Part shown: piece by piece, positions 8,628 to 17,408 of the stretch
Layout: each line of letters opens with the position of its first letter
How positions within the stretch are numbered: the stretch's first letter is position 1
Assembly: GCA_964636325.1 (NCBI GenBank)
Contig: CAZWRV010000006.1
Location: forward strand, 55,629 to 119,628
Length of the DNA stretch: 64,000 bases
Reading direction: 5' to 3'
Origin: CAZWRV01 sp964636325
Lineage (GTDB): Bacteria; Verrucomicrobiota; Lentisphaeria; Victivallales; GWF2-50-93
Program-made: the position numbers and the translations under genes
Notes under the pieces: model-generated
What the model saw: the letters and a program-made list of their open reading frames with translations, nothing else
Database searches by the model: none
Told to the model about the DNA's origin: nothing

Positions 8628-11531
8628 ATGAACAAGACTGTCCCCATGTTCCTGTCTGCCGTGCTGATCAGCCTGCTTCTTTCCGTAAACACTTTCGCTG
8701 AAAAATTTTCCCCCGAGATGCTGGTCATAACTGACGCGGCAAGCGGCGAGAAGGCGCCCGAGGTTGCAGACAATGATCTGGCGACGGGCCGTGAGAACTC
8801 AGGAAAGGGGCTTCTGGTCGACCTAGGCAAGGAGACGATGATCCACCGTATCTACATCAGCCCCGGAGCCGACGCCAAGGACCAGATCAAGTCGGTCAAG
8901 ATATCTTTTCTGCAGAAGCCGGACGACGCCATTCCCTCATCGCTCAGCTTCATCATGCCGGCATGCGAATGGTTCAAGGTGCGGGAGGAACGGATGAAAA
9001 TCCTGAAGACTGGAGAAGGAGACCTCCTTCCTGCCCAGGCCAGCCACGTCAAGAGCGAGCCGAAGACGGATGCGGACATGAAGTTCAATCCTGTCAAGGC
9101 GCGCTTCCTGAAAATAGAGGGGCCTGCGAAAATCGCGGAGATTGAGATTTACGGCAGCGCCGATCCTGCCGCCTTCGAAAAGAAGGAAGCGGTCGTGCTG
9201 CCCGCCGACGCGCCGGAACTGCTGCGCCTCGCCGCGGAGGACCTGCGCTACTACATCGGCGAACTCAGCGGAAGGCCGATCCCCATAATCGCTCCCGGCC
9301 AGGAAGAGAAATATCCCGGCGCTCTCTATGTGGTTGCGGATCTCAAACCGCTGGCCAAGACCTACGGCGAGATGGAAGCGAACAGGAAGTCTGGCGCGAT
9401 CCCGACCGATTCCGTGAACGTCGAAAAGGAAGGGCGCAAGATTATTTTCAAGGCCTGGCCCTACGCAAATGTCCTGCACAGCGTATGGGAGTTCCTGCGC
9501 CGCCAGGGCGTCGTATGGGCGTACCCCGGGAACCATGGTGACTTCGTACCATCAGGGAAAGGCGTGGATCAGGATATTCTGCCCCTGAAGTACAGTCCGT
9601 CGGCCAAAAGGCGTTATGCGAACTTCGCAATAATGGACAGCGGTTTGTATCCGTATACGGACGCCTTCCTGTATTTCGCGCGCAACGGCTACGGCGTCTC
9701 GTGGGGCGAGCTCCAGCAGTTCTGGAACCTGCACAAGGAAACTCCGCCTGATCCTTCCGCGGCGACAAGGAAAAAGGATGAGGTCAAACCAGAGTTCACA
9801 GAAGGATTCGACGGCTATCCGCACAACTTCGCAAACGTGATTCCGGACCGGATATTGGAACAGCATCCAGATTGGTGCGGGATGAACGCCGACGGCAAGC
9901 GGCTTCCGCCAAACAAGGGCGGCCCCAGCACTTTCTGCATGACCAGTCCAGGCGCGATCCAGTTCGTCTCCGACAAGATTCTTGACTGGGTGGGGCCGAA
10001 TACCGAATACCGCGCGAGGTTCAACCTTCTGCCGATGGACGGCTGCAGGTACTGCCAGTGTCCCGATTGCAAGACGATGTATGAGCCGCATGAGCCGACG
10101 ACAATCCCATGGGTTCCCGGAATGCCGTACATGGTCTCCGACGCATACTACTATTTTGTTTCCGAAGTTGCCAAGCTGGTCGCCCCCAAGGCGCCCAATG
10201 TGCAGATTTTCGCCCTCGCCTACGCCGATGTCCTGGCGCCGCCGCGCAAGATCGACAGGCTGCCCGACAACGTCCTCGTCGAAGTCTGCCAATATGGTTC
10301 GCGCAACCTTCCGATGTCAAGCCCTGCCAACGAAGGGATGCGCCAATATATGGAGGCATGGGCGAAAAAATGCAAAAAACTGGAGGACTATGAATACCAG
10401 CTCATTGAAGGCGAATGGATGGAGCTGCCGATGCCCCTGCCTTCCGTGGCGGCGATATGCGACCGCTCGAAACTGCTTCACAAGCTCGGCGCATGGAACG
10501 GCGGCTCGCAGAGCGGAACCCACTGCCTGCCGCACAACCCCTGGAACCATTACGCCTTTGCCAGAATGCTCTGGAACGTGGATCAGACGTCAGACCAGAT
10601 ACTGAATGAATTTTTCCCGGCATATTACCAGGAGGCTGCGGTCCCGATGCTCGAATACTACAGGACATTTGAAAAGCATGTCCTCTCCAACAACATTGAT
10701 TTCCAGACCTTCGGCTACGACCAGGGGCCGAACCCCGACGCCTTCCCGCCGGAAATAGTCGCCTCCATGCAGAAGGCGCTCGACGAGGCGAAGAAGGCCG
10801 CAAAGTCGTGGTTCGTCAAGCAGCGCGTCGAGCAGGCGCAGAAGGATCTCGACTGGTCAATCCCTGCATCAATGCGGCGCAGCCCAGACAAAGCGCTCGC
10901 GCTGAAATACGGGAAGAAGGAATACGCATGCACTCGCGCGAATAGCGCAATCACCATCGACGGCAGGCTTGACGAGGACGCCTGGAAGAGCGCACCCGTC
11001 TCGGCAGGCTTCATAAAGCCGAAGACTCACGAACCCGTCCCCGACGAGATACAGAGCGAATTCCGCATGCTCAGGGACGAAGATAATCTTTTTATCGCGG
11101 TCAAATGCCGTAACCCGAAGATAAGCGAGCTGAAGGAGACCGACGCCATCTGGGGCGGCAGCACAGACAGCGTCGAACTCTTCCTTGTTCCGCAGAAATC
11201 TTATACCGCCGCATACTACCAGACCGCCGTGTCGGCGTTCAACAGGACCATGCCTCCCACGCGCTTCAACCACGATCAGTTCCACAAGGACACACAATGG
11301 AAGGGCGGTGAAATAAAGTCGGCGACAACGCGCGAAAACGGGTTCTGGACATGCGAAATCGCAATACCGTTCAAGATGCTGGCTGAAGGAGCCCCGAAGA
11401 ACGGCGACTGGTGGCGCTTCAACATCGCCAGGAACTGCCCGACCGCAGCCAGCTCCTGGTCGCCTTTGCAGTTCGGCGCCTGGGCGTTATACCGCGACTT
11501 CAATTTCGTGACGTTCGCCGAGCTGAGGTGA
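8628..11531 (+). CDS. Secreted DUF4838 glycosidase-like protein with CBM9-like C-terminus (967 aa)
   Basis: A signal peptide covers about residues 1-24 (hydrophobic core, cut near TFAEK). Residues 25-170 look like a discoidin-type sandwich ending in KIAEIEIYG. From about 185 (VVLPADAPELLRLAAEDL) the protein has the N-terminal alpha-glucuronidase-like fold that precedes DUF4838, which fills roughly 300-760. The last 190 residues, starting ITIDGRLDEDAW, resemble a CBM9-type carbohydrate-binding module. DUF4838 proteins are thought to be glycoside hydrolases, but the activity is not defined. Start ATG 8628 has AAGGAGA just upstream. The first of three paralogues here; the others are at 17409 and 23666. 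Confidence 0.8.
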   Translation: MNKTVPMFLSAVLISLLLSVNTFAEKFSPEMLVITDAASGEKAPEVADNDLATGRENSGKGLLVDLGKETMIHRIYISPGADAKDQIKSVKISFLQKPDDAIPSSLSFIMPACEWFKVREERMKILKTGEGDLLPAQASHVKSEPKTDADMKFNPVKARFLKIEGPAKIAEIEIYGSADPAAFEKKEAVVLPADAPELLRLAAEDLRYYIGELSGRPIPIIAPGQEEKYPGALYVVADLKPLAKTYGEMEANRKSGAIPTDSVNVEKEGRKIIFKAWPYANVLHSVWEFLRRQGVVWAYPGNHGDFVPSGKGVDQDILPLKYSPSAKRRYANFAIMDSGLYPYTDAFLYFARNGYGVSWGELQQFWNLHKETPPDPSAATRKKDEVKPEFTEGFDGYPHNFANVIPDRILEQHPDWCGMNADGKRLPPNKGGPSTFCMTSPGAIQFVSDKILDWVGPNTEYRARFNLLPMDGCRYCQCPDCKTMYEPHEPTTIPWVPGMPYMVSDAYYYFVSEVAKLVAPKAPNVQIFALAYADVLAPPRKIDRLPDNVLVEVCQYGSRNLPMSSPANEGMRQYMEAWAKKCKKLEDYEYQLIEGEWMELPMPLPSVAAICDRSKLLHKLGAWNGGSQSGTHCLPHNPWNHYAFARMLWNVDQTSDQILNEFFPAYYQEAAVPMLEYYRTFEKHVLSNNIDFQTFGYDQGPNPDAFPPEIVASMQKALDEAKKAAKSWFVKQRVEQAQKDLDWSIPASMRRSPDKALALKYGKKEYACTRANSAITIDGRLDEDAWKSAPVSAGFIKPKTHEPVPDEIQSEFRMLRDEDNLFIAVKCRNPKISELKETDAIWGGSTDSVELFLVPQKSYTAAYYQTAVSAFNRTMPPTRFNHDQFHKDTQWKGGEIKSATTRENGFWTCEIAIPFKMLAEGAPKNGDWWRFNIARNCPTAASSWSPLQFGAWALYRDFNFVTFAELR

Positions 11532-11597
11532 GAAGTAAGTCTTCATCCGCATGCCGCCGTAATCGAACCAATCAAGCACATGAGACAGGAGACTGAC

Positions 11598-12311
11598 ATG
11601 GAACAAAAGCCTTCCGGCAAAAATATTTCCGGTGGCGGGAATATTTTTACACTTATAGAACTGCTGGTAGTCATCGCCATCATCGCCATCCTGGCGGCAA
11701 TGCTTCTTCCGGCCTTGAAGAAGGCGAGGGATACGGCGAAGGGCGCGATATGCACTAACAACCTGAAGCAGACGAGCCTGGGAGTCCAGACATACTCTCA
11801 CGACTACGGCGATTTTTTCCCGACGTTCCAGGTTCCGGCGGCAGACGGGATATGGGACTGGCCATGTGAAATAGCCCCTTATCTGGGACTTCCCGACCAG
11901 CGAAACCTGGACTGGTGGAACCGCCGATGGTACACCTCGCCCTTCTGCTGCCCAGCCCAGACGATAACCGCGGACGTCTGGGCCAATCCTGTCCAGGGCG
12001 TAGCCTACGGGGCAAGCTACTTCATGCATATTGGCATCAAAGTCGGAGGATGGTCTCCGAACAATGCCTGCCTGAGACTTTGGAAGCGGCCCGACATCAA
12101 AGTCATGTTCGCCGACTGCGCCAGCTACAACCTTCTGTATCAGAGCGGTTCAGGATTCGGATGGCAGTCGCAGATGAATTTCAGGCACAATCTCTCCGCA
12201 AACATCGTGTTCGTCGACGGGCATGTCGCACCCGGGAAATATGGGACCGTCCCAAGGGCCTACGAGGTGACCGGATGGCAGCTATGGTGGCAGCGCGACA
12301 CAGTCCCGTGA
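11598..12311 (+). CDS. Pseudopilin-like protein with H-X9-DG motif (237 aa)
   Basis: A polar, glycine-rich leader precedes IFTLIELLVVIAIIAI, the prepilin-type hydrophobic helix. The C-terminal part contains FRHNLSANIVFVDGH, an intact H-X9-DG motif. The exported domain is rich in Trp and aromatic residues. ATG 11598 is chosen over the in-frame ATG at 11580 because AGGAG lies 6 nt upstream of it. The gene sits between the first DUF4838 gene and the GH42-like gene, as part of the same plus-strand series. It probably stays anchored in the inner membrane or joins a type II/IV-like assembly; its specific role is unknown. Confidence 0.75.
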   Translation: MEQKPSGKNISGGGNIFTLIELLVVIAIIAILAAMLLPALKKARDTAKGAICTNNLKQTSLGVQTYSHDYGDFFPTFQVPAADGIWDWPCEIAPYLGLPDQRNLDWWNRRWYTSPFCCPAQTITADVWANPVQGVAYGASYFMHIGIKVGGWSPNNACLRLWKRPDIKVMFADCASYNLLYQSGSGFGWQSQMNFRHNLSANIVFVDGHVAPGKYGTVPRAYEVTGWQLWWQRDTVP

Positions 12312-12415
12312 TCTTATTGCACGGTGGAATGGACGGATGCGTATAGTGTTTTCTTTGACGAAATGGGATAGCTTTTTCCATCCTGCCGAGACCTGAACTC
12401 TGACACCTGAACACC

Positions 12416-12441
12416 GCCAATTGCAGACTTCTGCAATTGGC
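12416..12441. promoter_or_regulatory. 26-bp perfect inverted repeat upstream of the GH42-like gene
   Basis: Arms GCCAATTGCAGA (12416-12427) and its complement (12430-12441) are separated by two bases. It ends 24 nt before the ATG at 12466. It could be an operator, a 5' RNA hairpin, or a terminator for the preceding pseudopilin; there is no T-run. The core resembles the smaller repeat at 6368. Confidence 0.45.
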
Positions 12442-12465
12442 TATCAAGATTACGGAGACATTCAC

Positions 12466-15400
12466 ATGCCAGAACCACTCACCGCCGTCCGCCGGTTCCA
12501 GGCAGCAATCCTGCTGGCCCTCTTTTCCGCTCTGACATCAGGAATGGACGTTTCCGCAGCATGTTCGAAGTCCGTCGAGGACGTCGACGGCGACGGCTTG
12601 AAGGAGATCGTCGTCGAGAACGAGCTTGTCAAGCTTGTCTTCAAGCCGGAGAAGGGAGGGGAATGCGTCGGCGTCTCTAGCAAGGACGGCAGGCTTCCTG
12701 CAAAGATGTTCAAGTACGGCCTCTTCGCTGTATGCGACTGGCGCAGGAACTGGGGCGACGGGCAGGTCTTCTCGCAGACCCCTTTCACGTTCGAGTTCGA
12801 GAAGGAAGGCCCGGAGGAGGTCGTCCTGCACCAGTACCGCCAGGGCGAGAACGACTACCGCTACATTTCCGTGCACAGCAGGATGAGCTTGAAGAGCGGA
12901 CAGAGCTCGTTCACATGCGCCTTCAGCGTGCAGAACGCCAGCGAGGCCATGGGCAAGGCGACGATCCGCCTCTGGCTCCACAACTGGATGACGCCCGCGG
13001 AAGGCGACGCGACGTGCTATCTCGCCGACGAACCCGGAATCCGTCAGATGAGCTTCACCGCGGGCAAGGGGACAGGTGGTCCGCTCAGCCTCTCCGCCCC
13101 GAAGACTCCGCAGGGCTGGATGGCCGTCAAGAAGGGGGGCGGCGACGAACCGGCGCCGGGGGTCGCGCTTTCGATGGACTGGCGATATCTCCAATGGATG
13201 TATTTCTGGTTCAGCAACACCGACATCACTCCCGAATGGCGCTACGTGCCTATACCTCTCGACGCAGGCAAGGCCTTCCAGACGAAGGTCGAGGTCATGC
13301 CTTTCCCGGACCTCCCCCAGGTCACGCACGCCCAGGAAGGCATTGTCTACTCGTCCGGCATCGGCCAGAACGTCCAGGAGCCGGGCAAGCGGACCATGCG
13401 GCTCTCCTTCGGATCGAAGCGTTCGGTCAAGATCAGCCTGAGCATGCGCCCTGTAAAAATTCCCGACGATCCTCCGTATGAATTCCAGGAGCTCAAGTCG
13501 GCATCCCTTGACGGCGAAGCATGGAAGACCGCCGAACTTGAATATGCCATACCCGACTCAGCGCCAGGCACTTACGTATTGAAAGCCGTCGCATCCGAGA
13601 ATGGCAGGGCTGTGGCCGACTTCGGGCAGTCCTTCGACCTGAAGAGGAAGGCGGAGACGCTCTCTTATGTCTACAGGCCCTCCATGGAGAAGGCACCGGA
13701 GGCGAGCATCGTCGTCAAGACATACTGGCCGTGGTCGCCTTCGCGGACGGTGGAGACTCCGCACTTCGACTGGTATGACCCATGCGCCATGGGAAAACCG
13801 AATGTCCTATGGCTCGGCAATTACACCTCCTGGAGCACCGTCAACACCACGTCCCGCGCCATCATCGAACTCGCGCAGCGCCTCGACATGGAATTCACGG
13901 CGCCGGCGCTGACGCCCGGCGGGCATTCGGCCGTCACGCCGCCGCTTAACTCCACGTCGGGATTCGCCGACAACAAGGAATACCTGAGCCGTCTGGGCGA
14001 ATATGTTACCGATAAAAGCCATTACGACACCATCCTGATAGAGATCGGGACAGGACAGGGCGGAAACAAGGATCAGCGCGCCGCGCTCTGGAAGGAAATA
14101 CCCGCCGGCGCCAAGAAGCGCATGGCCGACATGGTCGAGGCGGGATGCGGCCTCATATGCATGGCCGAACCCACACCGGAGTATGGCGCGCTATATGAAA
14201 TTTATGAGAAGCTCAAGGGGCAGGCGCAAACGCCGGAGAATTCCATGCCTGTGCCGCCGCCCGATGTCCTGCCGGAAAAGGAGATCAAGCGCCTAGTCGC
14301 CGGCAAGCAGCTCGTCTACGGGCAGTTCGGCAAGGGGCGCGTCCTCTTCAGGCTTTCCGACTGGACGCTCGTCCCCGCCGACGACAACGAGGCGCACTAC
14401 AAGGCGCTGGCCGAGCTGGTGCTATGGGCTTCCGGGAAGGATTCGCCGCTGCAGGCCGCGTCTCTCGCGCTGCTGGATCCGAAGCCCGACATGGAGAAAT
14501 GGGAGGAGCAGGAACTTCTATTGAGCTGCAAGAGCACATCGGACATTACAGGTCTCACTGCCGAAACAAACTGGTTCGCGGAAAAGCCCGTCCCGGACTT
14601 CCTGAAGTACGACGAGAAGGGCAAGCTCCTCTGGTATTTACCTGAATGGGAGCAGCTTGGAACTGTCAAGACCGATTGCCACGTGAAGGCCGGCGAGCAG
14701 CAGCTCGCCCTGCCCTGCGGGCCGGCGCGGGCTGGAATGAACGAGGCCAGGGTCCGCCTGCTCAAGGACGGCAAAGTGCTTAGGAGTCTCCAGATCGACT
14801 ACACCGTTGCGCCTTCGGTCGCCGTAAAGGAAGTTAGGCTCGACAAGAACGTCCTCGTTCCTGAGGAAAAGGTTCTAGGGAAAGCGCTCCTGGAAAACAA
14901 CGGCAAGGAGGTTCACAAGATACGCTGCGTGATCACGGCCGCCGACATCTACGGCCGCGAATTCCACCGACAGGAGTCGGAACATGCGCTTGAACCGTCC
15001 GCAAAGGCGGAAATCCCATTCTCGTTCGGCAGCGGGATCCCGGTCGGCGTTCTGCACAGGGTCCGGGCAGACCTATTCGAAGAGGACGCCAGCATAGCTT
15101 CGGCCGCGGCAGAATATACGGTGCCTTCCGTGACGAACCGCTTCGACGACTACATCGCGTTCAGCTGGGGGCGTTCCGACAAGATGACCATCCTCCAGAT
15201 GATGAGCCTGGGCTTCGATTCATACTACTATGCCTACTGCCGCAACCCAAGCTCCTGGATGATGCGCAGGCTCAGCCACAGGGCGCTGGACTACGGATTC
15301 CGCCTCCTTCCCTGCCAGGTCGGCTCCGACCTCGGCTTCGACTGGCAGAGCGGCGACCGTCTTGTCCGCAAGGTCTCCTTCAGCGATCCTGCATACCTTG

Positions 15401-17394
15401 AAAAGGAGAAGAGGGAGCTCTCGGCTCTCGCCGCAGTCGCCGCCGACTACGGCGCATACGCATTCAACCTCGCGGACGAGCCCAGCCTCGGCGCCTGGGA
15501 GACGCACAACCAGTTCGACTGGTCGGTGTGGAGCCTCGACAACTTCCGGAAGAAATGGCTGCCCGGGGTCTATGGCTCGATCGACAAGCTTAACGCCGAA
15601 TGGGAGACCGCCTACAAGAGCTTCGACGAGGTCGAACCAGCCGTCGAAAAGGAGGTCAAGGACAAGGCGAACCTCGCCCCCTGGCAGGACTTCCGCGCGC
15701 ACATGAACCACGAGGTCGCCAATGCGTATCGCGTTTTCCACTCGGCGCTTACTTCCGCCGACAAGGGCGTATTCGTAGGCCCCTGCGGCGTCAACGACGG
15801 CCATCCCTATTCCGGATTCGACTGGTGGGAGATGGCAGGAATCTGCGACAACGTAAACACATACACCAACTGCGCCATGCTGCGGAGCATGACCCCCCGC
15901 GGCAAGTTCAGCAGATACGAGGGCTACAACTGGCCGTATCTCGTCCTCGTCGACAACGCCTGGAAGGGATTTTTCGAGGGCCACCAGGGATACTCATACT
16001 GGACAAGCGGGCTCTTCATACACCCGGACTACACCATCGCCGAGGAGCACGCTAAGCCGGTGCGGGAAATCCTCTCCACCTTCAAGAACGGAGTCGGCAA
16101 GCTGTGGATGGAGACGGAACGCATGGACGGCGGAATAAAGTTCCACTACTCCCAGCCGTCGATCCATACGTGCTGGATGATGAAATACTGGCAGAAGGCC
16201 GTTAACGACGGGCTGCAGCTCTACCGCCAGAACCGCTGGGGGATGGAGATGGCCTGCTACGACGCATCACTGGACCTCGGATACATGGCCTACGGCCAGA
16301 TCGAGCGCGGCGACCTCGAAAAGGAGAAGCCGGCCCTGCTCGTCCTTCCGCTTTCCATATCATTGTCGGCCAAGGAGATAGAATGCATCAGGAACTTTGT
16401 CGAGGACGGCGGCGCCGTACTCGCCGACGTCTGCTGCGGCCTCCGCGACAACCACGGCAGGCCGTATGCGCAACCTCCGCTCGACGAGCTTTTCGGGATA
16501 AAAAGGGACGCGGAACACAAGAACACCCTCGACCTGGTCGAAGGCTTCATCCCCGGCAAGCATGGGAATGTCAACGCCTATGTTGAGAAGGGTATTGTCC
16601 CTGTTGCGGGGAAGCCTTATGCAAGACTCATCACAAAGGACTCCCCGGACGGCCTGCCGTTGGCAATCGTAAACACCGTCGGCAGGGGGAGGACAATCTA
16701 TCTTGGATTCCTCGGCCAATATTTCTCAGGGCGGCAGCAGAAGCCGCAGCTTACGGCCCTCTACCGCGAACTGCTGGATAATGTCGTCGGCCTCAAGGGC
16801 AAATACAGGGTCGTCGGCGACCAGGGCAGGACTCCGGGCCGCACGCTCGTTCACTCCTGGGGCGACGCCGACTACTTCGGCTTCTACCAGGACCTCGGCT
16901 ACGCGGTGGATCCGGCTAAGGAGCTGAACGACGCAAGCCAGGCCGATGTCGACGCCGGCACGCAGGATCTGGCCATGCTGCTTCCGAAACAGTCGCATGT
17001 CTATGACGTATCGGCGGGGAAATATCTGGGCTACGCCGACTGCTTCAAGTTCCGCGGCGTCCCCGGCCGCGGACGGCTTTACGCCAGCCTGCCTTATCAT
17101 GCGACCGGCATCAGGATCGAAACGCCCGGCAAGCTCAGGCCGGGCGAGGTCTTCACCCTCAAGGCGGACCTTCAAAAGGAGGGCACCGGAAAGGCGATGC
17201 ATGCCTATCATCTGCGCGTCTTCGACCCCAAAGGCCAGGAACTCACGCACTACAGGAAAAACTACAAGGCGGAAAACGGGCTCCTGACGACGAAGTTGCA
17301 GCTCCCGCTCAACTCCGTAAAGGGCGCGCATAAGATCAGTCTGCGCGAAATCGCCACCGGTCTGGCAGCAGAAGCGATATTGGAGCTTGAATAA
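12466..17394 (+). CDS. Very large secreted GH42-like beta-galactosidase-type enzyme (1642 aa)
   Basis: A signal peptide is followed by an acidic DVDGDGLKE stretch. The first third looks like beta-sandwich domains. Residues of about 430-650 resemble a glutamine-amidotransferase-like fold, as in the trimerisation domain of GH42 enzymes. A TIM-barrel region begins near residue 900 (AFSWGRSDKMT), with NLADEPS placing a likely catalytic Glu near residue 1005. A second amidotransferase-like segment follows (RNFVEDGGAVLADVCCG). ATG 12466 has GGAGA upstream. At about twice the usual GH42 length, it probably acts on a polymer at the cell surface. It is followed after 14 nt by a DUF4838 gene, so the two are probably co-transcribed. 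Substrate is unknown. Confidence 0.7.
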   Translation: MPEPLTAVRRFQAAILLALFSALTSGMDVSAACSKSVEDVDGDGLKEIVVENELVKLVFKPEKGGECVGVSSKDGRLPAKMFKYGLFAVCDWRRNWGDGQVFSQTPFTFEFEKEGPEEVVLHQYRQGENDYRYISVHSRMSLKSGQSSFTCAFSVQNASEAMGKATIRLWLHNWMTPAEGDATCYLADEPGIRQMSFTAGKGTGGPLSLSAPKTPQGWMAVKKGGGDEPAPGVALSMDWRYLQWMYFWFSNTDITPEWRYVPIPLDAGKAFQTKVEVMPFPDLPQVTHAQEGIVYSSGIGQNVQEPGKRTMRLSFGSKRSVKISLSMRPVKIPDDPPYEFQELKSASLDGEAWKTAELEYAIPDSAPGTYVLKAVASENGRAVADFGQSFDLKRKAETLSYVYRPSMEKAPEASIVVKTYWPWSPSRTVETPHFDWYDPCAMGKPNVLWLGNYTSWSTVNTTSRAIIELAQRLDMEFTAPALTPGGHSAVTPPLNSTSGFADNKEYLSRLGEYVTDKSHYDTILIEIGTGQGGNKDQRAALWKEIPAGAKKRMADMVEAGCGLICMAEPTPEYGALYEIYEKLKGQAQTPENSMPVPPPDVLPEKEIKRLVAGKQLVYGQFGKGRVLFRLSDWTLVPADDNEAHYKALAELVLWASGKDSPLQAASLALLDPKPDMEKWEEQELLLSCKSTSDITGLTAETNWFAEKPVPDFLKYDEKGKLLWYLPEWEQLGTVKTDCHVKAGEQQLALPCGPARAGMNEARVRLLKDGKVLRSLQIDYTVAPSVAVKEVRLDKNVLVPEEKVLGKALLENNGKEVHKIRCVITAADIYGREFHRQESEHALEPSAKAEIPFSFGSGIPVGVLHRVRADLFEEDASIASAAAEYTVPSVTNRFDDYIAFSWGRSDKMTILQMMSLGFDSYYYAYCRNPSSWMMRRLSHRALDYGFRLLPCQVGSDLGFDWQSGDRLVRKVSFSDPAYLEKEKRELSALAAVAADYGAYAFNLADEPSLGAWETHNQFDWSVWSLDNFRKKWLPGVYGSIDKLNAEWETAYKSFDEVEPAVEKEVKDKANLAPWQDFRAHMNHEVANAYRVFHSALTSADKGVFVGPCGVNDGHPYSGFDWWEMAGICDNVNTYTNCAMLRSMTPRGKFSRYEGYNWPYLVLVDNAWKGFFEGHQGYSYWTSGLFIHPDYTIAEEHAKPVREILSTFKNGVGKLWMETERMDGGIKFHYSQPSIHTCWMMKYWQKAVNDGLQLYRQNRWGMEMACYDASLDLGYMAYGQIERGDLEKEKPALLVLPLSISLSAKEIECIRNFVEDGGAVLADVCCGLRDNHGRPYAQPPLDELFGIKRDAEHKNTLDLVEGFIPGKHGNVNAYVEKGIVPVAGKPYARLITKDSPDGLPLAIVNTVGRGRTIYLGFLGQYFSGRQQKPQLTALYRELLDNVVGLKGKYRVVGDQGRTPGRTLVHSWGDADYFGFYQDLGYAVDPAKELNDASQADVDAGTQDLAMLLPKQSHVYDVSAGKYLGYADCFKFRGVPGRGRLYASLPYHATGIRIETPGKLRPGEVFTLKADLQKEGTGKAMHAYHLRVFDPKGQELTHYRKNYKAENGLLTTKLQLPLNSVKGAHKISLREIATGLAAEAILELE

Positions 17395-17408
17395 GGAGCG
17401 GAATCCAT

